Counted from the stretch's first letter, positions 1 through 8,013 are shown. The stretch: 18,405 nt of DNA from an uncultured Collinsella sp. (GCA_900549085.1 URMO01000039.1:1-18405); one strand, 5' to 3'. Translations and numbers: made by a program. The notes: generated from the sequence alone by a model not told the origin.

Positions 1-95
1 ACGTGCAAGCGTCAAAGAAATTCGCAGGTCAGCGCGCCCACAGCTTCTCCACAAGAATAGAACAATTGACGGCAGGCATCTAGGCGGGCACATGC

Positions 96-130
96 AAAAC
101 GAGGGACGACCCAACCGGATCGCCCCTCGT
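96..130 (-). terminator. Rho-independent terminator of leuS
   Basis: Read on the minus strand, two 14-base arms (99-112 and 117-130) form a nearly perfect stem with a GGTT tetraloop, including two G-T pairs, followed directly by TTTT (96-99). It lies about 30 bases after the leuS stop codon. The remaining bases 1-95 show no gene that I can support. Confidence 0.85.
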
Positions 131-159
131 CTTTTATGCGTCAGTTATGCTCGCAGTGC

Positions 160-2736
160 TTACTTGACCACCAGGTTGACCAGCTTGCCGGGCACGCAGA
201 TAGCCTTGACGACCGTCTTGCCCTCAAGCCACTTGGCGACGGCGGCCTCGGCGGCAGCCTGCATCTCCTCATTGGAGGCATCGCGGGCCACGTCGATGCG
301 GCCACGGACCTTGCCGAGTACCTGGACGACGATCTGCACCGTGTCCTCGATGGACTCGGCCAGGTCGAACTCGGGCCAGGCGGCGGTGTAAGCGTTGCCC
401 TCGCAGCCGAGCGCCTCGTGCCACAGCTCGTCGGCCCAGAACGGGCAGATGGGCGCCAGGACGCTCACGATGTCCTTGGCCACGCCGTAGCACAGGGCCT
501 TGTCGCGGTCAGCACCCTCGGTGGCGTTGAGATAGGCGCTCGCCGCGTTGACGAGCTCCATGACGGCAGAGATCGCGGTGTTGAACTGGCCGCGATCGAA
601 GTCCTCGGTGCACTTGGCGATGGTGCGGTGACGCTCGCGGTAGAGCTTCATCGCGGTCTCGTCGAGCGCGGACTTGTTAAAGGCCACGTTGGCGTCGCCG
701 GACTGGACGAGCTGCCACACGATACGCCAGGCGCGCTTGATGAAGCGGTTGGCGCCCTCGACGGCCTTGGGATCCCAGTCGAAGTCCTTCTCGGGCGGGG
801 CGATAAACAGAATCGCCAGACGCATGGTGTCGGCGCCGTAGGGCTCGATAACCGAGCTCGGGGGCACGACGTTGCCCTTGGACTTGGACATGGTGTCGCC
901 GTTCTCGTCCTTGACCATGCCCTGGCACAGCAGGTTGGTGAAGGGCTCGTCAACACTCAGCAGACCCAGGTCGCGCAGCGCCTTGGTAAAGAAGCGGCTG
1001 TAGAGCAGGTGCAGAATGGCGTGCTCGATGCCACCGATGTAGTTATCGACGGGCATCCAACGGTCGGCCGCCTCGCGGGAGAAGGGCAGCTCGATGTTGT
1101 GCGGGTCGGTGTAGCGCAGGTAATACCAGCTGGAGCAGGTGAAGGTGTCCATGGTATCGGTCTCGCGCTTGGCCGGGCGGCCGCAGACCGGGCAGGTGGT
1201 CTCGTAGAAGTCCTTGCACTCGGCGAGGGTCTCGCCGGCGCCCAGGTCCAGGTTCTCGGGCAGCGTCACCGGGAGCTGATCCTCGGGCACGGGCACGATG
1301 CCGCAGTGCTCGCAGTGGATGGCCGGGATGGGGTTGCCCCAATAGCGCTGACGGCTGATGAGCCAGTCGCGCAGGCGGAACTCGACCTTGCGACGACCGC
1401 AGCCCATGGCCTCGAGGTCGGCCACGATGGCAGCCTCGCCCTCGGAGTGCTTGCCGCCGCGCATACCGGTGTACTTGCCGGACTGTACGAGCGTGCCCTC
1501 GGCAGCGTGGGCGCAATCCCAGTCGACGGTCTCGGCATGGAAGGTATCGATGGTCTCACCGCTGGCCTCGACGGCAGCGCGGTCGTCATCGTCCAGGATA
1601 ATAGGCACGATCGGCAGGTCGTACTTGCGGGCAAACTCAAAGTCGCGCTGGTCGCCACAGGGAACGGCCATGACGGCGCCGGTGCCATAGTCGGCAACGA
1701 CATAATCGGCAACCCACACGGGGACCTTCTCACCGTTGACGGGGTTCACCACGTAGCGGCCGGTAAAGGCACCGTGCTTCTCGAGGGTGCCCTGGGCACG
1801 CTCGACGGCAGAGATATGCTTGGAGTCCTCGACGATCTTGGTGACGGCCTCCTCGTACTCCGTGCCCTCGACGAGCTCGTGCAGACGAGCGTACTCGGGG
1901 GCCAGAACAAAGAAGGACACGCCAAACAGGGTGTCAGCACGCGTGGTGAAGACGGTGATCTTGCCCTCGTCGCCCTCGATGGGCTCGCCATCCTGGTCGC
2001 ACAGGGTAAAGTCGACCTCGGCGCCCTCTGAGCGGCCGATCCAGTTGGCCTGCATCTGCTTGACGCGCTCGGGCCAGCCGGGGAGCTTCTCCAGGTCGTC
2101 GAGCAGCTCCTGGGAGTACTCGGTGATCTTGAAGTACCACTGCTCAAGGTCGCGCTTCTCGGGCTCGGTGCCGCAGCGCCAGCACTTGCCCTCGGTGACC
2201 TGCTCGTTGGCCAGAACGGTCTTGCAGTTAGGGCACCAGTTGACCGGGTTCTTCTTGCGGTAGACCAGGCCCTTTTCCCACAGTTTCTCAAAGATCCACT
2301 GGCCCCAGCGGTAGTAGTCGGGGCTGCAGGTCTTGACCATGCGATCCAGATCGTAGGAGAAGCCCATACGCTTCATCGTGGCGAGCGCCTGGTCCATATT
2401 CTTATACGTCCAGGCGGCAGCCTGCGTGTTGTGCTTGATGGCAGCGTTCTCGGCAGGCAGGCCAAAGGCGTCAAAGCCAATGGGGTGCAGCACGTCAAAG
2501 CCGCGCATGCGGGCCTGACGGGCCATGGCGTCGCCGATGGTATAGTTGCGCGCGTGGCCCATGTGCAGGTCGCCCGACGGATACGGGAACATCTCGAGCA
2601 CATACTTCTTGGGCTTACTGTCGTCGGTGTCGACGGCAAAGAGGTTGGAGTCCTCCCAGGCCTTCATCCACTTGGACTCAATGGCCTGCGCGTCGTAAGC
2701 AGGGAGCTCGTGCTGATGATCCGTGCCATCGCACAT
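160..2736 (-). CDS. leuS: Leucyl-tRNA synthetase
   Basis: This class I aminoacyl-tRNA synthetase charges tRNA-Leu with leucine in the cytoplasm. The 858-residue length fits the bacterial LeuRS family. The HIGH-type motif HMGH is at residues 58-61 (in PYPSGDLHMGH) and the KMSKS-type motif TMSKS at 615-619. A zinc-ribbon pair C168/C171 and C185/C188 and the threonine-rich editing segment TTRADTLFG of the CP1 domain are visible, as is the ECHCG-like second zinc knuckle region. The ATG has a good upstream AGGAG site at five to six bases. The gene stands alone, with a strong terminator behind it and a very large hairpin (2752-2884) just in front. No T-box signature (AGGGTGGNACCGCG-like) was found in the leader. 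Confidence 0.98.
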   Translation of the reverse strand: MCDGTDHQHELPAYDAQAIESKWMKAWEDSNLFAVDTDDSKPKKYVLEMFPYPSGDLHMGHARNYTIGDAMARQARMRGFDVLHPIGFDAFGLPAENAAIKHNTQAAAWTYKNMDQALATMKRMGFSYDLDRMVKTCSPDYYRWGQWIFEKLWEKGLVYRKKNPVNWCPNCKTVLANEQVTEGKCWRCGTEPEKRDLEQWYFKITEYSQELLDDLEKLPGWPERVKQMQANWIGRSEGAEVDFTLCDQDGEPIEGDEGKITVFTTRADTLFGVSFFVLAPEYARLHELVEGTEYEEAVTKIVEDSKHISAVERAQGTLEKHGAFTGRYVVNPVNGEKVPVWVADYVVADYGTGAVMAVPCGDQRDFEFARKYDLPIVPIILDDDDRAAVEASGETIDTFHAETVDWDCAHAAEGTLVQSGKYTGMRGGKHSEGEAAIVADLEAMGCGRRKVEFRLRDWLISRQRYWGNPIPAIHCEHCGIVPVPEDQLPVTLPENLDLGAGETLAECKDFYETTCPVCGRPAKRETDTMDTFTCSSWYYLRYTDPHNIELPFSREAADRWMPVDNYIGGIEHAILHLLYSRFFTKALRDLGLLSVDEPFTNLLCQGMVKDENGDTMSKSKGNVVPPSSVIEPYGADTMRLAILFIAPPEKDFDWDPKAVEGANRFIKRAWRIVWQLVQSGDANVAFNKSALDETAMKLYRERHRTIAKCTEDFDRGQFNTAISAVMELVNAASAYLNATEGADRDKALCYGVAKDIVSVLAPICPFWADELWHEALGCEGNAYTAAWPEFDLAESIEDTVQIVVQVLGKVRGRIDVARDASNEEMQAAAEAAVAKWLEGKTVVKAICVPGKLVNLVVK

Positions 2737-2751
2737 ATCAGCTCCTTTAAT

Positions 2752-2884
2752 CTTAGCTGGGGTCGGGCGGCTTGGCTTTATTCGCTACTGCGGACAGTCC
2801 TGCGCAAGACGAAGAGCACATTAAGTGCTCTTCTTTGCGTGCGGAACTTGTAGCGAACAAAGCCAAGCCGCCCGACCCTAAGGT
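2752..2884. repeat. Long imperfect palindrome directly upstream of leuS
   Basis: Arms 2761-2788 and 2850-2877 are inverted copies of each other, matching at 27 of 28 positions. The outer bases CTTAG and CTAAG extend the pairing. Inside, GAAGAGCAC (2811-2819) and GTGCTCTTC (2824-2832) form a second perfect 9-bp stem with a small loop. The whole would fold into one hairpin of about 130 bases. It starts about 15 bases upstream of the leuS start and ends before the stem at 2913-2947. It may be a dispersed palindromic element or a structured leuS leader; the sequence alone does not decide. Confidence 0.75.
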
Positions 2885-2912
2885 TAACTTGACTGATGAT
2901 AGCAAATACGAC

Positions 2913-2947
2913 AAGCGAGATGCCTGCGACTTGCAGGCATCTCGCTT
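2913..2947. terminator. Perfect 15-bp stem-loop, probable bidirectional terminator
   Basis: AAGCGAGATGCCTGC (2913-2927) pairs perfectly with 2933-2947 around the five-base loop GACTT. It lies between guaB and leuS on the minus strand, so it could end guaB transcription. Its T-runs are short on both sides (TTTATCT on plus, GTCGTATTTG on minus), so termination is likely but not certain. Confidence 0.6.
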
Positions 2948-3005
2948 TATCTAAATAACGTGGTTGTGAATCAACCGCTATTTGTTACTCGTCCTAGCAT
3001 GGACG

Positions 3006-3104
3006 GGTTTTCCAGGTGCCGCAGATTGCCGTGAAAGAGGAGCGCCGCGTACTTAGGTACGCAAGCGACGGCTTGAACGGCAAGGTGCGGTGCCTGGGAA
3101 AGCC
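3006..3104. repeat. Long imperfect hairpin element abutting the guaB stop
   Basis: The outer arms (3006-3023 and 3086-3104, built on CCAGGTGCCGCA and TGCGGTGCCTGG) pair with G-T wobbles. An inner perfect TTGCCGT/ACGGCAA stem (3026-3032 and 3077-3083) follows, and the tip contains GCGTAC-ttag-GTACGC-like pairing around 3049-3063. It ends two bases before the guaB stop codon. No T-run follows, so it is not a classic terminator. The layout suggests a mobile palindromic repeat or an mRNA 3'-end structure. Confidence 0.65.
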
Positions 3105-3106
3105 GC

Positions 3107-4618
3107 TTATCGATAAGATACGGACTGCTGAGAGTCCTTGACGACTACGTCGTGGGCGCCGCCTTCGACGATCGAGGTCGAGCTCACCAGGGTCAGGCGT
3201 GCCTTTTCCTGGAGCTCGGGGATCGAGAGGGCACCGCAGTTGCACATCGTGGACTTGACCTTGTAAAGCGTGCCGCCCACGCCGTCCTTGAGGGAGCCGG
3301 CGTAGGGAACGTAGGAGTCGACGCCCTCGACGAAGCTGAGCTTCGCGGCGCCGCCCAGGTCGTAGCGCTGCCAGTTGCGGGCACGCGCGGAACCCTCGCC
3401 CCAGTACTCCTTCATGTACTGACCGTTCACGTTGACGCGCTCAGTCGGGCTCTCATCAAAGCGGGCGAAGTAGCGGCCCAGCATCATAAAGTCGGCACCC
3501 ATGGCAAGGGCGAGCGTCATGTGGTAGTCGTAGACGATGCCGCCGTCGGAGCACACGGGCACGTAGACGCCGGTCTCCTCGTAGTACTCGTCGCGAGCGC
3601 GACAGACGTCGATCAGCGCGGTGGCCTGGCCACGACCGATACCCTTGGTCTCACGGGTGATGCAGATGGAACCGCCGCCGATACCGACCTTGATGAAGTC
3701 AGCGCCGCAGTCTGCCAGGAAGCGGAAGCCCTCGGCGTCGACGACGTTACCGGCACCGACCTTGACGTCCTCACCGTAGTTGGCGCGAATCCACTCGATG
3801 GTGCGCTTCTGCCACTCGCTGAAGCCCTCGGAGGAGTCGATGCACAGGACATCGGCGCCGGCCTCGATGAGCAGCGGCACGCGCTCGGCATAGTCGCGGG
3901 TGTTGATACCGGCGCCGACCATGTAGCGCTTGTCGCCGTCGAGCAGCTCGTTGGGGTTGGTCTTGTGGCTGTCGTAGTCCTTGCGGAAGACGATGCCCAT
4001 GAGGTGATCGTTGTCGTCGACGATGGGCAGGGCGTTGAGCTTGTTGTCCCAGATGACGTCGTTGGCAACCTTGAGGCTGATGTTCTTGTCGCCCACGATG
4101 AGCTGCTCACGCGGGGTCATGAACTCGGAGACCTTCGTCTGGTGGTCATCGCGACTGGGGCGATAGTCACGGCTGGTGACGATGCCCAGGAGCTTACCCT
4201 TGGGAGTGCCGTCGTCGGTAACCGGCATGGTGGAGTGACCGGTCTTCTCCTTGAGCTCGATAACCTGCTCCATGGTCATGTCGGGGGTCAGCGTGGAATC
4301 GGACTGAACGAAGCCGGCCTTGTGATCCTTGACGGCCTTGACCATAGCGGCCTCGGACTCGGCGCTCTGGGAACCGTAAATGAAAGACAGGCCACCCTCG
4401 GTAGCGAGCGCGACACCCATGTCGACGCCCGAGACGGACTGCATGATGGCGGAAACCATGGGGATGTTCAGGGTGATTGCCGGCTTCTCACCGCGCTTAA
4501 AGCGGGTTAGCGGCGTCTTAAGAGAGACGTTGTTGGGGATGCACTGCGAGGACGAGTAGCCAGGGACCAGCAGATACTCCGAAAACGTGTGGGACTCACC
4601 GGGAAAGAACGTAGCCAT
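3107..4618 (-). CDS. guaB: IMP dehydrogenase, Tritrichomonas-like type
   Basis: The enzyme oxidises IMP to XMP with NAD+, the committed step of GMP synthesis. The 503 residues form a TIM barrel with a two-CBS insert at about residues 104-220. The catalytic loop GIGGGSICITRE places the catalytic cysteine at C319, and the mobile flap WGEGSARARNWQRY places the Arg-Tyr pair at R418-Y419. These numbers equal those known for the Tritrichomonas foetus enzyme, whereas usual bacterial motifs (DTAHGHS, GVGVPQ, GMGSLGAM) are replaced by DSSEGFS, GIGRGQ and GEGSARAR. The start ATG follows AAGGAG by five bases. It is monocistronic, with a plausible own promoter at 4698-4726. The function is certain; the unusual lineage is inferred from recalled motifs. 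Confidence 0.97.
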   Translation of the reverse strand: MATFFPGESHTFSEYLLVPGYSSSQCIPNNVSLKTPLTRFKRGEKPAITLNIPMVSAIMQSVSGVDMGVALATEGGLSFIYGSQSAESEAAMVKAVKDHKAGFVQSDSTLTPDMTMEQVIELKEKTGHSTMPVTDDGTPKGKLLGIVTSRDYRPSRDDHQTKVSEFMTPREQLIVGDKNISLKVANDVIWDNKLNALPIVDDNDHLMGIVFRKDYDSHKTNPNELLDGDKRYMVGAGINTRDYAERVPLLIEAGADVLCIDSSEGFSEWQKRTIEWIRANYGEDVKVGAGNVVDAEGFRFLADCGADFIKVGIGGGSICITRETKGIGRGQATALIDVCRARDEYYEETGVYVPVCSDGGIVYDYHMTLALAMGADFMMLGRYFARFDESPTERVNVNGQYMKEYWGEGSARARNWQRYDLGGAAKLSFVEGVDSYVPYAGSLKDGVGGTLYKVKSTMCNCGALSIPELQEKARLTLVSSTSIVEGGAHDVVVKDSQQSVSYR

Positions 4619-4697
4619 GTTTCTCCTTTTTCCATGCGACCGGTCGGCTGCAGGCCTCGTAGGACCCAGCCCAACCTTGGGCGCCCAATACTGGGGA

Positions 4698-4726
4698 AGT
4701 ATCTTAACGCACTTTGACTGCTACAA
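4698..4726 (-). promoter_or_regulatory. Candidate sigma-70 promoter of guaB
   Basis: Read on the minus strand, TTGTAG (4721-4726) and GATACT (4698-4703) are separated by exactly 17 bases. Each matches the consensus at four of six positions. The predicted start leaves a leader of about 75 bases containing GC-rich self-complementary segments (TTGGGCGCCCAA). Confidence 0.4.
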
Positions 4727-4811
4727 TGCATGATTTAAGAAGAGCACACGAGGGTTTGACGCTGGCATTGCGTTTGCCCAGCAAACACTTTAGCGGGGAG
4801 ACGTGGAGCGT

Positions 4812-5153
4812 ATGAAGTACAAGACGACGGCAAAGCTGGTCATTCAAGCGTGCGACAAGGATCTGCCGGGCGTCTTCGGCCACGGCTGCGTCTTGCTGCT
4901 GCAAGGTATCGCCCGCGAGCACTCACTCAACCGTGCCGCCAAAAGCATGGGCATGGCATATTCCAAGGCCTGGCGCATCGTAAACGAGGCCGAAGGCCAA
5001 CTGGGCTGCAAGCTCATCGAGCGCGACGGCGCCCGCGGATCCACGCTCACCCCCGCCGGCGAGCGAGCCATAGCGGCCTACGAGGAGCTGCAGGCCGACA
5101 TCAACAACGTCATCGCCACCAAAGCCAACGACCTCATCGCCAGCATCAAATAG
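4812..5153 (+). CDS. ModE-type winged-helix DNA-binding protein (DNA-binding domain only)
   Basis: The protein of 113 residues corresponds to the N-terminal LysR-like winged-helix domain of the molybdenum regulator ModE. It carries the hallmark string SLNRAAKSMGMAYSKAWRIV followed by a wing (LIERDGARGSTLTPAGER). There is no C-terminal molybdate-binding (MOP/TOBE) domain, so it is like the stand-alone ModE-N proteins. I chose ATG 4812 because MKYKTTAKL matches the family N-terminus; GTG 4803 would add three residues, but the GGGGAG motif would sit only two bases from it. No molybdate transport or cofactor genes are nearby, so the signal it responds to is unknown. It is divergent from guaB and convergent with the PLP-like gene. 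Confidence 0.85.
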   Translation: MKYKTTAKLVIQACDKDLPGVFGHGCVLLLQGIAREHSLNRAAKSMGMAYSKAWRIVNEAEGQLGCKLIERDGARGSTLTPAGERAIAAYEELQADINNVIATKANDLIASIK

Positions 5154-5197
5154 TAGCTAATTTGGGACGGGGCTTTTTTAGCTGCACAACCCCTTCT

Positions 5198-5272
5198 CAT
5201 AAGTTGCGGTGAAATAGGGACTGTTTATGCCGATAAAGCCGTAAATCAATCCCTATTTCACCGCAACTTATG
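5198..5272. repeat. 23-bp perfect inverted repeat between convergent genes
   Basis: ATAAGTTGCGGTGAAATAGG continues into a 23-base arm at 5198-5220 that is repeated perfectly inverted at 5250-5272. The 29-base loop contains its own TTTAT-gccg-ATAAA stem. It lies between the ends of the ModE-like gene (plus) and the PLP-like gene (minus). It could end transcription from both sides. Its length and symmetry also fit a non-autonomous palindromic element. Confidence 0.8.
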
Positions 5273-5290
5273 GAGTTGAGGATGAATTAG

Positions 5291-6283
5291 CTAGTTGCGG
5301 AGGGCGTTGTCTAGGGTAGACGCTACAACCAGGGGGTTGTCGGTGCCGGCGAAGAGGCGGATGGTGCTCCCCTGCTTGCCGCGTGGGGCCGAAAGACGCG
5401 TCGTTGCGCCGCCGGACGGCGATGTACGAAACTCCCCCGGCAAAGCATCGAACAGCTCTCCCGCGCTACGCTCGATAAGGTCGAATTCAACTGCCGGGCC
5501 AAAACCATGCTCGAGGATTCCCGTTGCAACAGCATGGTCGGGATGCGAGCAGAGTCCGGGATAGCGCACGTTGCGCACCATCTCGTTAGCCGCCAGATAC
5601 TCGGCCAGCGCACGGGCGCGGTCGAAATGTGCCTGCATGCGGGCGTCGAGCGAGGAAAGCCCGCGCTCCAGCACGTCGGCCTCCTCGGTAGAAAGGTCGA
5701 GCGCCAAAGCACCACAGCCCGCAAACAACGCATGTGCGCACTCGGCAGCAGCATCCACACGATGGCGCTTGAGCTGCGAGCGCGCAACCGAAGCTGCGAC
5801 GAGCTTGCGCGGAGCCCTACCGGCGCAAACACGGTCGAGTGCCTCAAGCGACAGAACGGCACCCAAACGCAGCGGATCGCACCCAAAGACACCAGCCACC
5901 GTGTTATCCACCACGAGCAGCGCGCGGGCATCGCGAGCCGCGCGACCCAGAGCGCGAAGATCGGGCACACGCAGACCAAACCCGCCGATAGAGTTGACGA
6001 ACCACCACAGATGCGGCCCCTCGGCATCAAACGAAGCATCAAATTTCTCGGACGCGGCGGCAAACGCCTCGACGGACGGCGAACCCACCAGCGCGACATC
6101 ACAGCAATCAAGGCCGTGCGCAAACGCATCGGTAAAGTCATCCGCGAAGGAAACCAGGCGGTCACCAGGACGCACGATCCCCAGCTGCGACAGCGCTGCC
6201 GGCACATGCGGGGCCGCAAGCAACCGCGCCTCACGCGCGCCGGCCCTCAAAGCCCAAGTCTCTTCTAGCTGCTGCACATCCAC
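5291..6283 (-). CDS. Degenerate Cys/Met-metabolism PLP-family protein, probable pseudoenzyme
   Basis: The fold-type I family includes cystathionine gamma-synthase and related lyases. Visible family traits are ETWALRAG at the N-terminus, VVDNT (D126, the residue that contacts the PLP ring nitrogen), YPGLCSHPDHAVA and GFGPAVEFDL in the C-terminal domain, and IRLFAGTDNP near the end. The segment that should read HSxTKYxxGH reads LEALDRVCAGR, so the PLP-binding lysine aligns with R151. About 60 N-terminal residues normally holding the phosphate-binding Tyr/Arg are also absent (330 residues against about 390). I chose GTG 6283, nine bases after AAGGGA; an ATG at 6343 would place the scrB terminator inside the gene. 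The frame is intact, so it may have a non-catalytic role. The family is sure, the function unknown. Confidence 0.75.
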   Translation of the reverse strand: MDVQQLEETWALRAGAREARLLAAPHVPAALSQLGIVRPGDRLVSFADDFTDAFAHGLDCCDVALVGSPSVEAFAAASEKFDASFDAEGPHLWWFVNSIGGFGLRVPDLRALGRAARDARALLVVDNTVAGVFGCDPLRLGAVLSLEALDRVCAGRAPRKLVAASVARSQLKRHRVDAAAECAHALFAGCGALALDLSTEEADVLERGLSSLDARMQAHFDRARALAEYLAANEMVRNVRYPGLCSHPDHAVATGILEHGFGPAVEFDLIERSAGELFDALPGEFRTSPSGGATTRLSAPRGKQGSTIRLFAGTDNPLVVASTLDNALRN

Positions 6284-6298
6284 ACGGCACCGTCCCTT

Positions 6299-6340
6299 CA
6301 AAACAAACACCCACGATGCGGGTGTTCCCCGCATCGTGGG
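6299..6340 (-). terminator. Rho-independent terminator of the sucrose cassette
   Basis: CCCACGATGCGGG (6310-6322) pairs perfectly over 13 bp with 6328-6340 around a five-base loop. On the minus strand it is followed by TGTTTGTTTTG. It lies about 40 bases past the scrB stop and just in front of the PLP-like gene. Confidence 0.85.
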
Positions 6341-6378
6341 CAACGGCTGCAGTATAGCGCCGATATGCGACGAATCGC

Positions 6379-7920
6379 CTAGATCTTGAGCGTGTGATAG
6401 GTCACGCTCGCATCCGGGGCGTCAACGGTCACGCCATAGGCCTCAGGATAGATGCGCGTCGAGAACACGAGCGCGCCATCATTCACAAACACCTCGACCG
6501 ACGAGACATCGCCAACAATGCGCACGTTACGAACCTCGTCGACGGGCTCCCAGCGCACGGTACGACCGCAGCCGGCAGAAGCGCGACCTTCATCGGTAAA
6601 TCGCATCTCAAAGCGCGCGGGCAGCTCGCGCTCGGCGGGCACAAACGCCAGCTTCAGCTCGCCATCAACGGTCGCGATAAATGCGCCGTCGATACCGCTA
6701 GAAATAACGTCAAAGCAGGTATCGCCGGCAACCTCCAACGAGCCCTCCCCCACACGCACCGAGGCATAATGACGCTCAATCTCGCGCGCCGGATGCTGCA
6801 GTACCACACCGCCGTCACCGACCGCAAGTTCGCGCGGCACCGTCATGCAGTGCTGCCAGCCACACGCCACGGTGGGTGCGTTGCCATAGGTCGGCTCATC
6901 GGGCATGCCCATCCAGCCGACCAGAATGTGGCGACCGTCCTCGGCCGTGAACTCCTGCGGAGCATAGAAGTCAAAACCGGCGTCCCATAGGCGGAACTCG
7001 CCCAGCTCATAAGCGTCATTGCCACCGGTAATGTCGCCCGTTACAGGCATGTAGCCAGCAGCGTATACGTTGCCGCGGTCCCAACGACCGCCCTCGAGCC
7101 CCTGGGGAGAGAAGGACAGCCACTTCGCCGGTACACCGCCATCCGCCTTAAGCTCAAGATACCCCGGGCACTCCCACATAAAGCCGAAACGCTTGGGCGT
7201 AGACACACGGCTCTCGAGCTCCCAGTTCAGCATATCCGCCGAACCGTACACCAAGATCTCACCCACATCGCGCCCGGCACCCTCGCCGTGCATGGCGCAA
7301 AATCGACTATCGACATGCGGACCATCCACGCGACGACGCGCGCCCAGCACCATATGGTAACGCCCATCGTCATCGCGCCACACCTTGGGATCGCGCACGT
7401 GGCAGGTCAAATCCTCGGGATAATCATCGGACGCCAGCACCACACGCTTTTGGCTGAACTCCCGACCGGCAAGGCCATCAACGCTCTCGACATAAACGGT
7501 ATCGGCACGACGGCCGGTATTGACGTAGTCGTACGTACCGTCCGCATCGGAAAGCTTAACGTTGCCTGTGTACAGCACGCGAATGCGGCCGTCTTCGGCA
7601 AGCGCGGAGCCCGAATACACGCCGTGACAATCGAACGGCTCGTCGGGCAGCAGCGGGGCGCCAACGTAGTCCCACGTCATAAGGTCGCGGCTCGTCGCAT
7701 GGCCCCACATCTTGACGCCGCCGTTCACATCAAACGGGGCATACTGGAAGTACGCGTGAAATACGCCATCTGCCTGGCAAAGACCGTTGGGGTCGTTGAG
7801 CCAACCCGCCGGCGGCATAATATGAAAGCGCTGGCCATACGCGCCATGACCGCACTCAGAGGCGGCGGCGTCAACAGCGGCGACCAGCTTTGCAAGATCG
7901 CGACCAAGGGCATTAGACAT
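6379..7920 (-). CDS. scrB: Sucrose-6-phosphate hydrolase (GH32)
   Basis: The cytoplasmic enzyme hydrolyses sucrose-6-phosphate from the PTS to glucose-6-phosphate and fructose. The glycoside hydrolase 32 catalytic triad is complete: nucleophile D43 in GWLNDPNG, transition-state stabiliser D177 in HVRDPKVW, and acid/base E250 in MWECPGYL. The five-bladed propeller covers about residues 30-340, and a C-terminal beta-sandwich follows (SVEVFVNDG, FSTRIYP). There is no signal peptide, which fits an intracellular role. The length of 513 residues is normal. A moderate AGGA site precedes the ATG by seven to eight bases. It is the last gene of the scrR-scrA-scrB cassette, 107 bases after scrA with two hairpins between them, and is followed by a strong terminator. 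Confidence 0.95.
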   Translation of the reverse strand: MSNALGRDLAKLVAAVDAAASECGHGAYGQRFHIMPPAGWLNDPNGLCQADGVFHAYFQYAPFDVNGGVKMWGHATSRDLMTWDYVGAPLLPDEPFDCHGVYSGSALAEDGRIRVLYTGNVKLSDADGTYDYVNTGRRADTVYVESVDGLAGREFSQKRVVLASDDYPEDLTCHVRDPKVWRDDDGRYHMVLGARRRVDGPHVDSRFCAMHGEGAGRDVGEILVYGSADMLNWELESRVSTPKRFGFMWECPGYLELKADGGVPAKWLSFSPQGLEGGRWDRGNVYAAGYMPVTGDITGGNDAYELGEFRLWDAGFDFYAPQEFTAEDGRHILVGWMGMPDEPTYGNAPTVACGWQHCMTVPRELAVGDGGVVLQHPAREIERHYASVRVGEGSLEVAGDTCFDVISSGIDGAFIATVDGELKLAFVPAERELPARFEMRFTDEGRASAGCGRTVRWEPVDEVRNVRIVGDVSSVEVFVNDGALVFSTRIYPEAYGVTVDAPDASVTYHTLKI

Positions 7921-7950
7921 ATCAAAGTCCTAACGGATCGAAAGTTACAA

Positions 7951-8013
7951 GGCGCCACAGATCGGCGCCAGATGCGGGGAATGCCCGCGAGCATACAACC
8001 CGCGGGCATCCCC
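7951..8013 (-). promoter_or_regulatory. Two intercistronic hairpins between scrA and scrB
   Basis: The first stem met in transcription is GGGGATGCCCGCG with its partner at 7976-8013, with one bulged base and an 11-base loop. The second is GGCGCC-gatctgt-GGCGCC (7951-7969), followed by TTGTAACTTT. They probably adjust scrB relative to scrA by partial termination or mRNA protection. Neither has a strong T-run. Confidence 0.55.

Noticed and set aside
136..2031. Long plus-strand frame of 631 codons opposite leuS
   Set aside because: It is antisense to a certain leuS gene. The frame is kept open by the high GC of the codons, and the protein matches no family.
2737..2960. T-box riboswitch before leuS
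   Set aside because: The conserved T-box antiterminator sequence is absent; only simple inverted repeats are present.
3152..4510. Long plus-strand frame opposite guaB
   Set aside because: It is the shadow of the guaB codons, without a ribosome site or recognisable domain.
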